Shown here piece after piece: positions 18,080 to 29,017 of a stretch of 64,000 nucleotides of DNA (positions are counted from its first letter, which is position 1; each line of letters begins with the position of its first letter). Source of the DNA: Streptococcus suis YS56 (lineage in GTDB: Bacteria > Bacillota > Bacilli > Lactobacillales > Streptococcaceae). The stretch is taken from positions 59,367-123,366 of the forward strand of contig NZ_ALMY01000022.1 of assembly GCF_000440115.1 (NCBI RefSeq), in the 5' to 3' direction. Below the pieces are notes generated by a model. That model made no database searches. It was given only the letters and a program-made list of their open reading frames with translations, and was not told where the DNA came from. A program made the position numbers and the translations under genes.

Positions 18080-18563
18080 AGTCATATCCTCTCTCTTCTA
18101 GCATTTTCCTCAACTGCTTGCGTCCGCGGTAAAGGCTGATTTTCACCCAACTTTGACCAGCACCTAAAATATGCGCAATCTCCTTGATACTCATATCTTG
18201 GAAATAATAGAGGTCAATCACCTGCTGGTACTTACTGGGCAAACCTTCCACCGCTTGATAGAGTTCCTCATAGCCTTCTTGGTCATAGATCAAAAAATTT
18301 TCAGGTCTAAAAAACTCCTTTTGTAAAATTTCATGGTAGCGCTTGTCTCTCCTGTATTTGTCAATGTAGGCCCGAACTGCAGAACGGTAAAGCCAAGCTC
18401 TTAGTTTTTCGAAAGGAAGGACAATATCAGATTCAAGCAATTTGACCAATACATCTTGGGCAATATCCTGACTGTCAGCTGGACTGGCTCCTGATTTTTG
18501 CAGATAGTAGGAAATCTCCTCTGCAATACCAATAATTTCTTTTTCATATTGATCCAGTTTGAT
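18066..18563 (-). CDS. ECF-type sigma-70 factor with non-standard start codon
   Basis: A 165-residue sigma factor of the ECF type. Region 2 is seen as SPADSQDIAQDVLVKLLES followed by LRAWLYRSAVRAYIDKYRR; region 4 as LPSKYQQVIDLYYFQDMSIKEIA and GQSWVKISLYRGRKQL. The region-2 helix lies before the first ordinary start (TTG at 18449), so translation must begin upstream. GGAGG lies eight bases before an ATC codon (18563-18561) that opens I/M-KLDQYEKEIIGI, and the frame has a stop just beyond. I therefore place the start at ATC, or the ATG has been mutated. Co-translated with the anti-sigma gene. Confidence 0.78.
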   Translation of the reverse strand: MKLDQYEKEIIGIAEEISYYLQKSGASPADSQDIAQDVLVKLLESDIVLPFEKLRAWLYRSAVRAYIDKYRRDKRYHEILQKEFFRPENFLIYDQEGYEELYQAVEGLPSKYQQVIDLYYFQDMSIKEIAHILGAGQSWVKISLYRGRKQLRKMLEERGYDYEDF

Positions 18564-18645
18564 ACTTATCTCCTCCTTTCACTGATAAAACGAATAAGGG
18601 ATGGTTTGGTTACGCTTTCTTATAATTATTATATATTTTTAGAAT

Positions 18646-18677
18646 AGAAAAAAACAACCTCCGAAGAAGTTGTTTTG
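18646..18677 (-). terminator. ppc terminator
   Basis: On the minus strand AAAACAACTTCTTCGGAGGTTGTT followed by a T-run: the stem AACAAC/GTTGTT with inner pairs, nine bases after the ppc stop. Confidence 0.75.
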
Positions 18678-18685
18678 TAGTGGTA

Positions 18686-21382
18686 TTAACCTGAGTTGCG
18701 CAAACCTGTCGCCACACCATTGATGGTAATATGAATGAGATTCTCTTGTTCTTTGCTCAATTCTCCACGACGAAGACGATGAATTAATTCAATCTGAATA
18801 TAGTTGAGCACATTGAAATAAGGCATGCGATAATCAAGACTGGCTTTTAGGAACGGTAGTTCTGCTAAAAGCTCATCATTTTGCTCGATTGATAAAATGA
18901 TTTCTTTGGTCAACTGCCATTCATCTAAAATGACATGGAAGATATTTCGTACCTCTTCGCTTTCACACATTTTAGCATATTCAAATGCGATATTCATATT
19001 GGATTTAGACAATACCATATCCACGTTTGATAGAAGTGAACGGAAGAATGGCCAAGATTCGTACATTTTTTGTAACTTAGACAAATTATCAGGATGCTTA
19101 TCGATAAAGCGTTTGAAACTTGAACCAACTCCATACCAACCTGGCAACATGACACGGTTTTGTGACCAGGAGAATACCCATGGAATCGCACGCAAACCAC
19201 CGATTTCTGTGATAGTTTTTCGAGCCGCTGGACGTGAGCCAATGTTCAAGCTTGATACTTCACGAATTGGACTAGCGGCAAAGAAATAATCATAAAAATG
19301 TGGATTATTGAACACAAGATCTCTATAAATACGATAGCTATCTGATACAATTTCATCCATGGTTTCGCGATAGCCATCGATTTCATTTGGATCGGTAATC
19401 ATTTGTGTGACCATACGGTCAAGCGTTGCAGATACCAGCATTTCTAAATTATAGTAGGCTGCGTCCTTGTTACCGTATTTATTGCCTATCACTTCGCCTT
19501 GTTCTGTCAAACGAAGTCGGTCCTTGATGGAACCAAATGGCTGAGATGTAATCGCATCGTAGGAAGGACCACCACCACGACCAACAGTACCACCACGACC
19601 ATGGAAGAAGGTGATGTTTACTCCGTAGTCTTGACCAATTTGCGTCAATTCATTCTGTGCTTTGTAGAGTGTCCAGCCGGAGGATAGGTAGCCACCATCC
19701 TTGTTGGAATCTGAGTAGCCAAGCATGATTTCTTGGTAGTATTTATTGCCTGCAATCCAACGTTTCGCTAAATCTAATTGCAGATATTGTCGCATGGTAT
19801 CAGGTGCATTATCTAAGTCCTCGATTGTCTCAAAAAGTGGAACAATCTGAACACGGGCATTATCGACATCTACTAGACCAACTTCTTTTAATAGGACAGC
19901 TAATTCCAGCAAATCAGAAACACTCTCCGAGTGTGAAATAATATGTTGCTTGATGATTTCCTCACCTAGCTTATCTTTCAATTCACGCGCAGCAGCAAAG
20001 ATAGCCAATTCTTTTTCTAATTGTTCTGACTTTGGCATGTGCGTTGCAGAAAGAATGCGTGGATCAGTTTCCAACTGTTTCAAAAGAACATGGCATTTAG
20101 CTTCCTCAGATAAACTGGAGTAGTCTTCTACGATACGGGCAGAAGCCAATAGTTCCGCAACACTCGCTTCATGAATAGAAGAGTCTTGGCGCATATCGAT
20201 ACTAGCTAGGTAGAAACCAAACGCTTCAACCGCTTCAAGTAATTCTGTAAAATCACCTTTCAATAGCGCCATAGATTTATTTTCAATCAAAGATTGTTTG
20301 ATGGCTAATAAATCAGCTTTAAACTCGGCTACATTACTATAGCGAACATCTGACGGCTTATTGTGAACTAGATAATCTCTTGTATTTGCAAGTTTCATCT
20401 GAATATAGTGAAAAGCACGACGATAGGGCTCATTTTCACGATAGACAGAACTATCTTCAGATAAATCCGCCAGCATCTTAACCGCTGTAGATACATTCAC
20501 AATGGAAGTTGAGAGCGAAAAATTCCGATAGAGTTTATAGAGTTGCTCATCGTAATAATTCATAATGACTTCACACTGAGTCAAGGCTGACAGCTTCAAG
20601 GTCTCTGCAGTAACAAATGGATTTCCATCACGGTCTCCCCCAATCCACATACCCATTGTAATTGGACGAGGGTTATTTAAGGCGATTCCTTTCTCAGCAG
20701 CCAAACGTTTGTATTCCCGCTGCAACTTAGTGACAGCCTTAATAAAGGAAGAATTGTAATACTCCATAACGTTTGTGATTTCGTTGGTTACTTTCAACTT
20801 CTTCTCACGAATCATATCCGTCTGCATGATAATTTCAATGTAACAACGGAGCTCATCTTCCCATTTGTTTTTATTGAGCAAGCCCAATTTTACATCGCGA
20901 TAACGACGAAGCAACTCATGAATATGCTTGGTTAAATCAAGCATAGACTGACGTTGAACCTGAGTAGGATGGGCTGTCAAGACTGGAACAACATTCAACT
21001 TTTCAAGGATTTCAGCTGCATTTTCTTGTTTGGAAACCATATCAATTGTTGTTGAAATCTTACCAAGATAATCTTGATCAATATTGTTTTGGTGATTGAT
21101 TTCATAGGCCAAGTCAACATCTTCTGATATATTAATCAAAAGTGGCAAAACAGCAAAGTATCTAGAAATAACTGCTAGTTCATCATTATTTAACTGACTG
21201 ATAATAGCAATCAATGCCTGATAATCATCCTGACGAGACAATTGAGATAATTCTACAATTTTAGCAAAAGTCTCTGCAGGCATCATTTGAGCTGCTACTT
21301 CTTCCAAAATAGATGTTAGAATCGTTACTTCTTCACGGATTGCTTCCTTGTTGTTATAGTTTTCTAATTTTTGAATAGCCAT
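18686..21382 (-). CDS. ppc: Phosphoenolpyruvate carboxylase
   Basis: Makes oxaloacetate from PEP and bicarbonate, feeding aspartate and related synthesis in an organism without a full TCA cycle. The 898-residue protein is full length. Catalytic landmarks: [11 protein letters not shown] with the key His, [10 protein letters not shown], and [14 protein letters not shown] with the glycine-rich loop. The C-terminus ends GLRNSG, close to the usual GLRNTG that reaches the inhibitor site. ftsW lies 20 bases upstream on the same strand, an arrangement shared with other streptococci, so they may be co-transcribed. Confidence 0.97.
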   Translation of the reverse strand: MAIQKLENYNNKEAIREEVTILTSILEEVAAQMMPAETFAKIVELSQLSRQDDYQALIAIISQLNNDELAVISRYFAVLPLLINISEDVDLAYEINHQNNIDQDYLGKISTTIDMVSKQENAAEILEKLNVVPVLTAHPTQVQRQSMLDLTKHIHELLRRYRDVKLGLLNKNKWEDELRCYIEIIMQTDMIREKKLKVTNEITNVMEYYNSSFIKAVTKLQREYKRLAAEKGIALNNPRPITMGMWIGGDRDGNPFVTAETLKLSALTQCEVIMNYYDEQLYKLYRNFSLSTSIVNVSTAVKMLADLSEDSSVYRENEPYRRAFHYIQMKLANTRDYLVHNKPSDVRYSNVAEFKADLLAIKQSLIENKSMALLKGDFTELLEAVEAFGFYLASIDMRQDSSIHEASVAELLASARIVEDYSSLSEEAKCHVLLKQLETDPRILSATHMPKSEQLEKELAIFAAARELKDKLGEEIIKQHIISHSESVSDLLELAVLLKEVGLVDVDNARVQIVPLFETIEDLDNAPDTMRQYLQLDLAKRWIAGNKYYQEIMLGYSDSNKDGGYLSSGWTLYKAQNELTQIGQDYGVNITFFHGRGGTVGRGGGPSYDAITSQPFGSIKDRLRLTEQGEVIGNKYGNKDAAYYNLEMLVSATLDRMVTQMITDPNEIDGYRETMDEIVSDSYRIYRDLVFNNPHFYDYFFAASPIREVSSLNIGSRPAARKTITEIGGLRAIPWVFSWSQNRVMLPGWYGVGSSFKRFIDKHPDNLSKLQKMYESWPFFRSLLSNVDMVLSKSNMNIAFEYAKMCESEEVRNIFHVILDEWQLTKEIILSIEQNDELLAELPFLKASLDYRMPYFNVLNYIQIELIHRLRRGELSKEQENLIHITINGVATGLRNSG

Positions 21383-21402
21383 CTCCTACCTCTTTCCTAT
21401 CT

Positions 21403-22617
21403 CTAAATTAGCGTACGCTCTATTTCTTCTTCAATTAATCGACGTTTTTCACTAGCATCAATATTCAGAACAAACCCTATCCCGATGGAAATAATCAAAA
21501 GACTCGATCCCCCCTGTGACAAGAAGGGGAAAGTTACCCCCGTTGCAGGAATAATTCCTGAAATTCCTCCGATATTGACAAATGTTTGAATCAGAAGCAT
21601 ACCTGCCATTCCAAGTGCCATCATCGCATTAAATGGACTACGAGCACGGACGCCTACAATAATAATTCGAATAATCAAAAAGAACAATAAGGCTAGAATT
21701 AAACTAGCTCCGACAAAACCGAGTTCTTCAATGACAATCGAAAACGCAAAGTCGGTGTGGGCCTCTGGTAGATACCCCTTTTTCTCAATCGAATTTCCCA
21801 AGCCACGTCCAAGCCATCCACCGTTACTCATCGCATAGTAAGAATGAGTCAATTGAAGACCTGAGTTGGTGGCATTACCAAATGGATCAAAATAGGCCGC
21901 AAAACGACGAGCAATATAACCAAAGAGCGGAATTTTTTCCACCGTTTCTACACCCAAAATACGAATCGTCCCTAGAATAACTGTTGAGGCGGCCACAATT
22001 CCCAAAACCGCTGTTGAAAACCAGCGATAGGCAATCCCACTCACACTGATCATCACGACCATAATCAGCACAATAATCGTCGCATTCCCCAAGTCTGGCA
22101 GTGTCGCAACTAGACCAAGGAGGAGCAGACTGACCACCCGCCAATCTGTAAACTCTTTCGGAATCCAACTTCCTTTAATCAACGATACATAGTCATAAGT
22201 CCGAATATCCGCCTGTTGTTTTGCAAACTCATGTGCCAGATACCAAATGATAATTAATTTCAAATATTCGGCCGGCTGCAAGGTTCCTGCGATCGGCAGA
22301 GGAATCCAGCCATGAGCCCCGTTAATCGGAGTAAACAACCGAGAAATAGCTAACAGAAATACTTCTACCAAAATAACCGAATAGATAACGGCTTTCTTGC
22401 GTAAAAAACTTAATTTCATACGATAAATCGTATAGATTGCTACCAAGCTGACAATCCAGAATCCTGCCTGGTTAATCACTGTTCTAAATGGATTTCCACC
22501 ATTAATAATTTGCGTAGCACTGGTTGTCGAATAGACCATGACCAACCCAATCACCGATAAGATGAGATAGGGAATCAGTATGGAGTAATTCAACAACTGG
22601 CGTTTGTCAATCTTCAT
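21403..22617 (-). CDS. ftsW: Septal peptidoglycan polymerase FtsW
   Basis: A 404-residue SEDS-family membrane glycosyltransferase that polymerises lipid II at the division septum together with a class B penicillin-binding protein. About ten membrane segments are visible. Family motifs include GAHGWIPLPIAGTLQPAE with the region around the catalytic Asp side, the long outer loop with THSYYAMSNGGWLGRGLGNS, and the C-terminal TGVTFPFLSQGGSSLL. The position next to ppc and the loop sequence favour FtsW over RodA, its elongation paralogue. Confidence 0.92.
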   Translation of the reverse strand: MKIDKRQLLNYSILIPYLILSVIGLVMVYSTTSATQIINGGNPFRTVINQAGFWIVSLVAIYTIYRMKLSFLRKKAVIYSVILVEVFLLAISRLFTPINGAHGWIPLPIAGTLQPAEYLKLIIIWYLAHEFAKQQADIRTYDYVSLIKGSWIPKEFTDWRVVSLLLLGLVATLPDLGNATIIVLIMVVMISVSGIAYRWFSTAVLGIVAASTVILGTIRILGVETVEKIPLFGYIARRFAAYFDPFGNATNSGLQLTHSYYAMSNGGWLGRGLGNSIEKKGYLPEAHTDFAFSIVIEELGFVGASLILALLFFLIIRIIIVGVRARSPFNAMMALGMAGMLLIQTFVNIGGISGIIPATGVTFPFLSQGGSSLLIISIGIGFVLNIDASEKRRLIEEEIERTLI

Positions 22618-22730
22618 TGCTTATCCAACCTTCTTCGAGTATAGCTCTTATTATAGCATACTTTGTATAAAAATACTTATCACTTTCTAAGTTGCTCTGC
22701 AAACATTCGGAACTAACTTTTGTCAACAAG

Positions 22731-22748
22731 AAAAAGGCCGAAGCCTTT
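22731..22748 (-). terminator. Terminator after the DUF4430 lipoprotein gene
   Basis: Minus strand AAAGGC-TTCG-GCCTTTTT, a compact tetraloop hairpin six bases after the stop. Confidence 0.85.
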
Positions 22749-22753
22749 CATAT

Positions 22754-23119
22754 CTATTCAAATGTTTCAAGATAAAATTCAATTTCATCCCCATTTGCAA
22801 CTATAAGGTCTTTAGCCCCTTTATCAGCCATTTGGCCATTAACTTTATACATCCAGTATGTATTGGTACTCGCATCTTGGCTAACACCATCAATTTCTGT
22901 TATCAAACCATTGTCTTCTACAATGTCATGATGTTCTTTAAGCACATCCATGACACTATCACCTTCTTCCGCAGTAACTTCCTGACGATTCTCTTTGTCC
23001 TTGGTTGTAATCTGCAAAGTGACTTCGATAGCCGAGTTGCTCTGTTTCTCAGTAGTGTTTGTACAAGCAGCCAAGAAGAGCGAGAAGACAACCGTCAACA
23101 TAAGACTAATTTTTTTCAT
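22754..23119 (-). CDS. DUF4430 lipoprotein
   Basis: A 121-residue secreted lipoprotein: basic N-terminus, hydrophobic core and lipobox LAAC (Cys about residue 19). The mature part is a DUF4430 domain, a small ubiquitin-like fold related to the cobalamin-binding beta domain, with EEGDSVMDVLKEHHDI, NTYWMYKVNGQMADKGA and NGDEIEFYLETFE. The start overlaps the stop of the upstream ECF-S gene by four bases (ATGA), so they form one unit. I infer that it presents a ligand, possibly a corrinoid, to the membrane partner; the ligand is not proven. Confidence 0.82.
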   Translation of the reverse strand: MKKISLMLTVVFSLFLAACTNTTEKQSNSAIEVTLQITTKDKENRQEVTAEEGDSVMDVLKEHHDIVEDNGLITEIDGVSQDASTNTYWMYKVNGQMADKGAKDLIVANGDEIEFYLETFE

Positions 23120-23619
23120 TTATAAAATCTCCTAAAAATATAATCAATAATTGGATAAAACAAAACTGTTGAAGCAGCGTGTAAACTATCAAAGACTAGA
23201 CCATTAAGCCAGAAGACGATAGGGGAAATCCCAAACTGTGTCGCAGATAAAAAACTTATCGTTAGCCCATACAAAAAGACAAGAATCCCCGCCAGAAGAC
23301 TCTGTAGCCACAAGGGAATGCTCTCTTTTTTGATAGAGGGACCAATTGCCAACCACCATATAAATTGGATGAAAGCAAAACTAAGAACTTGCCACAAAAC
23401 AACTGTTCCAAATCCAAAAAGCAAGCCACTCCCTACCATCGCTAGTATCATCAATGTCCAGCTCTCCAGCAAACTGAAATAGGACAGAACAATGAGGAAA
23501 ATAGCCGTAAGAGGCTTTATATTTGGAAATGGACCAAAAACCACCCTTAAAACAATCGTCAAAGAGGACAGAACAACTAGCTGACTAACACGTCTTACTT
23601 TTTCACTTTTGTCATGCAT
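23116..23619 (-). CDS. ECF transporter S component (substrate unknown)
   Basis: A 167-residue membrane protein with five or six helices and the look of an ECF-type S component: a first helix with LVVLSSLTIVLRVVFGPFPNIKPLTA, a feature shared with the CbrT-like/vitamin S proteins, and a C-terminal helix ending in basic residues. S components bind vitamins or metals and share the EcfAA'T module encoded elsewhere. Partnered by overlap with a DUF4430 lipoprotein; a corrinoid or related substrate is a guess. No B12 riboswitch is visible upstream. Confidence 0.78.
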   Translation of the reverse strand: MHDKSEKVRRVSQLVVLSSLTIVLRVVFGPFPNIKPLTAIFLIVLSYFSLLESWTLMILAMVGSGLLFGFGTVVLWQVLSFAFIQFIWWLAIGPSIKKESIPLWLQSLLAGILVFLYGLTISFLSATQFGISPIVFWLNGLVFDSLHAASTVLFYPIIDYIFRRFYK

Positions 23620-23731
23620 ACCAATTTAGCCTACCTTATTCCCTTTATTATGTCAAGTTCAGATAATCTTTTACTATTTCTTGAATTGTATTTTTTTGAT
23701 TTTTTCATGATTTTACGGTAGAATTGAGGAG

Positions 23732-24586
23732 ATGAGAAAGAAACTAAATCCGATGATTGTTGTTGGTTTTTTCCTATCCTTCTTTGCTCTTATTTTCATC
23801 ACTGGGGTGACTGGAAATACTGTAAATAAGACGGAGGTAGCTAACGAACCCGCAGTCACACAATCAAACACCAGTACAAGTTCTAAAACAACAAATTCTA
23901 GCTCAAGTTATTACATTGCAAATGCGCTCGAAATGAAACCTATCGTCGACGTTTCTGCTTGGCAGAGACCTTCTGAAATTGACTACGATACTCTTAGCAA
24001 AAATATTTCTGGCGCAATCGTTCGTATTCAAAGTGGATCACACACTAAAAACGAAAATACAGCGACTGATAAAAACGGGTTAGATAAATCCTTTGATACC
24101 CATATTAAAGAATTCCAAGCAAGAAATATCCCTGTTGCTGTCTATGCCTATGTCACGGGAAATAGTATTGAGAGCATGCAGGAGGAAGCTCGAAGCTTTT
24201 ATAAGGCCGCAAATAAATACAAGCCAACCTTCTATTGGTTAGACGTTGAAGAATATACCATGGATGATATGAATGCTGGAGTGGAGGCTTTTCGAAAAGA
24301 GTTAGAAACTCTCGGTGCTAAAAACATTGGAATTTACGTCGGAACCTATTTCATGGAAGACCATAGCATCAATGTGGATAAATTCGATGCAGTCTGGATT
24401 CCTACATATGGTGATGATTCTGGCTACTACAATGCCGCTCCAAATACTGATTTGGATTACGATCTCCACCAGTACACATCACGTGGGTATGTCAACGGAT
24501 TTGAACACCATTTGGATTTAAACCTCATTACTACACTCAAAGATCCTAACGAAGTTTATCAGAAACTATTTACAACACCCGAATAA
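23732..24586 (+). CDS. Membrane-anchored GH25 muramidase-like protein
   Basis: A 284-residue protein with one N-terminal membrane helix (about 8-28), a Ser/Thr/Asn-rich linker (about 30-60) and a glycoside hydrolase 25 domain. The domain starts with PIVDVSAWQRP, where the first Asp is conserved, and carries the acidic DxE pair in YWLDVEEY. GH25 enzymes cut the MurNAc-GlcNAc bond of peptidoglycan. There is no cell-wall binding repeat, so it acts near the membrane, perhaps in wall remodelling. ATG at 23732 follows GAGGAG. It has its own promoter region and is followed by the TPP riboswitch. Confidence 0.88.
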   Translation: MRKKLNPMIVVGFFLSFFALIFITGVTGNTVNKTEVANEPAVTQSNTSTSSKTTNSSSSYYIANALEMKPIVDVSAWQRPSEIDYDTLSKNISGAIVRIQSGSHTKNENTATDKNGLDKSFDTHIKEFQARNIPVAVYAYVTGNSIESMQEEARSFYKAANKYKPTFYWLDVEEYTMDDMNAGVEAFRKELETLGAKNIGIYVGTYFMEDHSINVDKFDAVWIPTYGDDSGYYNAAPNTDLDYDLHQYTSRGYVNGFEHHLDLNLITTLKDPNEVYQKLFTTPE

Positions 24587-24612
24587 AATGATACAATTTC
24601 ACTAATTACATA

Positions 24613-24763
24613 TACACAAAGGAGTGCTTCGGCTGAGATCGCAACTGCGAAATCCTCGAACCTGATCTAGTTAAAACTAGCGTAGGAATTGTGTGCTTTA
24701 TAGAATGATACTATACTCTGCTATAAACACTCCTTTGTTGACCATCTACAAAGGAGTCTTTTT
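24613..24763 (+). promoter_or_regulatory. TPP riboswitch with switch hairpin before thiT
   Basis: The aptamer (24613-24696) has the conserved thi-box parts GGAGTGCTTCGGCTGAGA, CTCGAACCTGATCTAG and ACTAGCGTAGGAA. Downstream, ACTCCTTTGT (24729-24738) pairs with ACAAAGGAGT (24748-24757), which holds the Shine-Dalgarno of thiT and is followed by CTTTTT. The same ACAAAGGAGT occurs at 24616-24625 in the aptamer, so the anti-SD strand has two alternative partners. TPP should favour the SD hairpin and shut off thiT. Confidence 0.95.
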
Positions 24764-25312
24764 ATGTCCACATCAAAATTACCCATCCTAGCCGAAGTCG
24801 CTATCTTTTCTGCAATTGCCCTCGTCTTTGACAAAATCCCGCTCTTTACAATGCCCCAAGGTGGATCCGTGTCTTTAGTCATGCTTCCAATCTTACTGCT
24901 TGCTCTACGCCACGGACTAGGGGTGGGGGTTCTTACTGGTGGTATTGTCGGAACCATTCAACTTTTCTACGGTGGCTACTTCCTAAACGTTTTTCAAGTT
25001 TTTCTTGACTACGCGCTTTCTTACGCCGGAATTGGTTTAGCAGGTTTAGTGGCACCCACCCTATCCAAACAAAAAGATCTAAAAAATGCTACTCTCATCA
25101 TTACTCTGGCTAGTTTTCTAGGAGGAAGCATCCGATTGATAGCCACCTTCTTATCAGGAATTATTTTCTACGCAGACTACGCTCCAGATGGTATGCCTGT
25201 CTGGTTCTATTCCTTTACCTACAATATCAGCTATATTCTTCCTTCCGCTGCAATTGCCTCTATTCTGCTCATTTTACTCTATAGAGCAAGACCAGGTTTT
25301 TACAATCTTTAA
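24764..25312 (+). CDS. thiT: Thiamine-specific ECF transporter S component ThiT
   Basis: A 182-residue, six-helix S component that binds thiamine with high affinity and docks on the shared ECF module for import. The sequence has the ThiT pattern: ILAEVAIFSAIALVFDKIPLF with an early Ala-rich helix for module contact, MPQGGSVSLVMLPILLLALRHGLGVGVLTG, and the late YADYAPDGMPVWFYSFTYNISYILPS with aromatic residues of the thiamine pocket. The TPP riboswitch directly upstream confirms the substrate. ATG at 24764 is seven bases after AAGGAG. A terminator follows. Confidence 0.95.
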   Translation: MSTSKLPILAEVAIFSAIALVFDKIPLFTMPQGGSVSLVMLPILLLALRHGLGVGVLTGGIVGTIQLFYGGYFLNVFQVFLDYALSYAGIGLAGLVAPTLSKQKDLKNATLIITLASFLGGSIRLIATFLSGIIFYADYAPDGMPVWFYSFTYNISYILPSAAIASILLILLYRARPGFYNL

Positions 25313-25317
25313 CCAAA

Positions 25318-25354
25318 ACTGTCTGCTGGATTTTATCTAACAGGCAGTCTTTTT
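25318..25354 (+). terminator. thiT terminator
   Basis: ACTGTCTG pairs with CAGGCAGT (one G-U pair), followed by CTTTTT. Confidence 0.85.
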
Positions 25355-25414
25355 AATTATTTTTACTTGCTTTATGCTATAATAGGAGCGTTATAATACA
25401 TTTTGGAGGAAATT

Positions 25415-26257
25415 ATGGCTTCTTGGATTTCAAGAATTATTAAAGGTATGATTATCGCACTCGGCTTTATCTTACCTGGTGTCTCTGGGGGAGTACTCGC
25501 TGCTATCCTCGGAATTTATGAGCGACTAATTGGATTTTTAGCAAATATTCGAAAAGATTTCAAAGAAAACTTTCTTTATTTTGTTCCTGTAGGAATCGGT
25601 GGAATTTTGGGAATCGCACTCTTCTCTTTCCCTGTTGAATATTTATTGCAACATTTCCAAGTCCCAGTCTTGTGGGCCTTTGCGGGAGCAATCGTGGGAA
25701 CTATTCCTAGCCTGCTTAAAGAATCAACTCAAAAGAGCAAACGAGATAGCATTGATTTAGCTTGGTTGATTGGGACATTCGTCGTTTCTGGTCTCCTACT
25801 TTACAATTTAAGTGATCTTGTCGGGACACTTCCAGCAAACTTTGCAAGTTTTGTCTTGGCAGGTGCCTTGATTGCTTTAGGGGTACTTGTTCCTGGACTC
25901 AGCCCTTCAAACTTACTATTGATTTTGGGTATCTACACGCCAATGCTAAATGGTTTCAAATCACTTGATCTATTCGGTACCTTCCTACCAATCGCAATCG
26001 GTGGCGTTCTTGCAATGGTGGCCTTTTCAAAAGCAATGGACCACGCTCTGAAAGTATACCATTCACGTGTTTATCACTTTATTATTGGTATCGTCTCATC
26101 ATCCACTCTTTTGATTCTGATTCCACAAGCAAGTAATAAAGAGTCAATTTCATATGCTGGCGCGAATTTTGTTACATGGATTGCTGCTATTGTCCTATTT
26201 ATACTAGGAGCATGGTTAGGCCTTTGGATGAGTAAACTTGAGGAAAAATATAAATAA
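25415..26257 (+). CDS. DUF368 polyprenyl-phosphate transporter (PopT-like)
   Basis: A 280-residue membrane protein with about eight helices. The DUF368 signature is plain: GMIIALGFILPGVSGGVLAAILGIYE near the N-terminus and its internal repeat GALIALGVLVPGLSPSNLLLILGIYTPML in the second half. Members were shown in other Gram-positives to recycle undecaprenyl phosphate across the membrane for wall and polymer synthesis. The ATG at 25415 has GGAGG upstream. The next gene starts in its stop codon (TAATG), so it is coupled to ybaK and the phosphatase gene. Confidence 0.9.
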   Translation: MASWISRIIKGMIIALGFILPGVSGGVLAAILGIYERLIGFLANIRKDFKENFLYFVPVGIGGILGIALFSFPVEYLLQHFQVPVLWAFAGAIVGTIPSLLKESTQKSKRDSIDLAWLIGTFVVSGLLLYNLSDLVGTLPANFASFVLAGALIALGVLVPGLSPSNLLLILGIYTPMLNGFKSLDLFGTFLPIAIGGVLAMVAFSKAMDHALKVYHSRVYHFIIGIVSSSTLLILIPQASNKESISYAGANFVTWIAAIVLFILGAWLGLWMSKLEEKYK

Positions 26258-26739
26258 TGGCAAAAAAGGTTAAAATAAAGAAAACCTTGGTGGACCAAAT
26301 ATTAGACAAGGCTAAGATCGATCATGATAGCCTTGTTTTAAATGCTTTCGAAGGTCAACTTCCACCAGGAATTGAAGAACACGAAATTTACAAAACACTG
26401 GTATTAACTGGAGATAAAACTGGACCTGTCATTGGAATCGTGCCAATCAATGAGCACCTGTCTGAGAAAAAATTAGCCAAAATCTCTGGCAATAAAAAGG
26501 TCAGCATGATTCCGCAAAAGGACTTGGAAAAGACAACTGGCTATGTTCACGGTGCCAACAATCCCGTGGGTATTCGTCAGAAGCATAATTTCCCAATTTA
26601 CATTGATCAATCTGCCCTTGAACTCGGTCACTTGATTGTCTCTGCTGGTGAAATTGGTCGCTCGATTAAAATTGATAGCCAGGTTTTAGCTGATTTTGTA
26701 AAAGCTGACTTTGCTGATTTGATCGAGGGGAGGGACTAA
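26257..26739 (+). CDS. ybaK: Cys-tRNA(Pro)/Cys-tRNA(Cys) deacylase YbaK
   Basis: A 160-residue single-domain editing protein that removes cysteine from mischarged tRNA-Pro in trans. Recognised by the YbaK/EbsC pattern: KTLVLTGDKTGPVIGIVPINEHL with the early Lys/Thr strand, GYVHGANNPVGIRQKHNFPIYID with the conserved GxxP loop, and the late LIVSAGEIGRSIKIDSQVL. Its ATG overlaps the DUF368 stop. The role in translation quality control is known for the family; the link with its membrane neighbour is probably only shared transcription. Confidence 0.92.
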   Translation: MAKKVKIKKTLVDQILDKAKIDHDSLVLNAFEGQLPPGIEEHEIYKTLVLTGDKTGPVIGIVPINEHLSEKKLAKISGNKKVSMIPQKDLEKTTGYVHGANNPVGIRQKHNFPIYIDQSALELGHLIVSAGEIGRSIKIDSQVLADFVKADFADLIEGRD

Positions 26740-26741
26740 AC

Positions 26742-27365
26742 TTGAAAATCTACTTTGTCCGACATGGAAAGACCGAGTGGAATTTGGAGGGGCGCTTTCA
26801 AGGCTATTCTGGTGATTCAGCTCTCTTGCCCGAATCTTATCAGGATTTAGAAAAACTCGGCAAATACCTTGCTGAAATTCCCTTTGATGCTATTTATTCT
26901 AGTGATTTGCAGCGCGCACATAACACTGCCGTAGAAATTGCCAAAGCCAATCACCATTGCCAAATCGTTCTAACCACGCCACAACTACGTGAATGGAATT
27001 TTGGAAGACTAGAAGGAAGCAAGATGGCAATTTTTCGTGCCATCTACCCCAAACAGGCCTGGGCACTCAAACATAATCTAGCACGATTTAAACACGATGT
27101 CTTTGATGCCGAATCTGTCCATCAGGTCACACAGAGAATGGTCGATTTTATCCAGTCTCTTCAAGAAGAAAACCTGGAAACAGTCCTCATCGTCAGTCAT
27201 GGTGCCTTTCTAACTGCCTCTATTCATCGCCTGCTTGGTTTTCCACCTGCCCAACTGCGTCACCGAGGTGGTTTGGATAATGCTTCCATTTCCATTTTGG
27301 AAACGAGAGACTTTGAACACTTTACCGAACTGGCTTGGAATGATACCCGCTACAAATCTCACTAA
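26742..27365 (+). CDS. Histidine phosphatase family protein (phosphoglycerate mutase-like)
   Basis: A 207-residue member of the branch 1 histidine phosphatases. The catalytic His lies in FVRHGKTEWN, the second Arg/His pair in YSSDLQRAHNTA and VSHGAFL, and the acid in LREWNFGRLEG. Relatives include small phosphatases such as PhoE/GpmB-like enzymes; true glycolytic mutase is usually GpmA, so I take this as a broad-range phosphatase. The start codon is TTG at 26742, with GGGGAGGG before it. It is the last gene of the DUF368-ybaK unit. Confidence 0.87.
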   Translation: MKIYFVRHGKTEWNLEGRFQGYSGDSALLPESYQDLEKLGKYLAEIPFDAIYSSDLQRAHNTAVEIAKANHHCQIVLTTPQLREWNFGRLEGSKMAIFRAIYPKQAWALKHNLARFKHDVFDAESVHQVTQRMVDFIQSLQEENLETVLIVSHGAFLTASIHRLLGFPPAQLRHRGGLDNASISILETRDFEHFTELAWNDTRYKSH

Positions 27366-27418
27366 GAAAGCAGTTTCTTGCTTTCTTTTTTGCTGATTTT
27401 TTACCTATTCTATGATAA

Positions 27419-28945
<1,527 letters not shown>

Positions 28946-29017
28946 GCAAGAGTAGCTTGCTAGGATTGTTTTCACTAGAATGTACCAATCGCTCTCCAGT
29001 TTCTTAGCGATTGGCTG

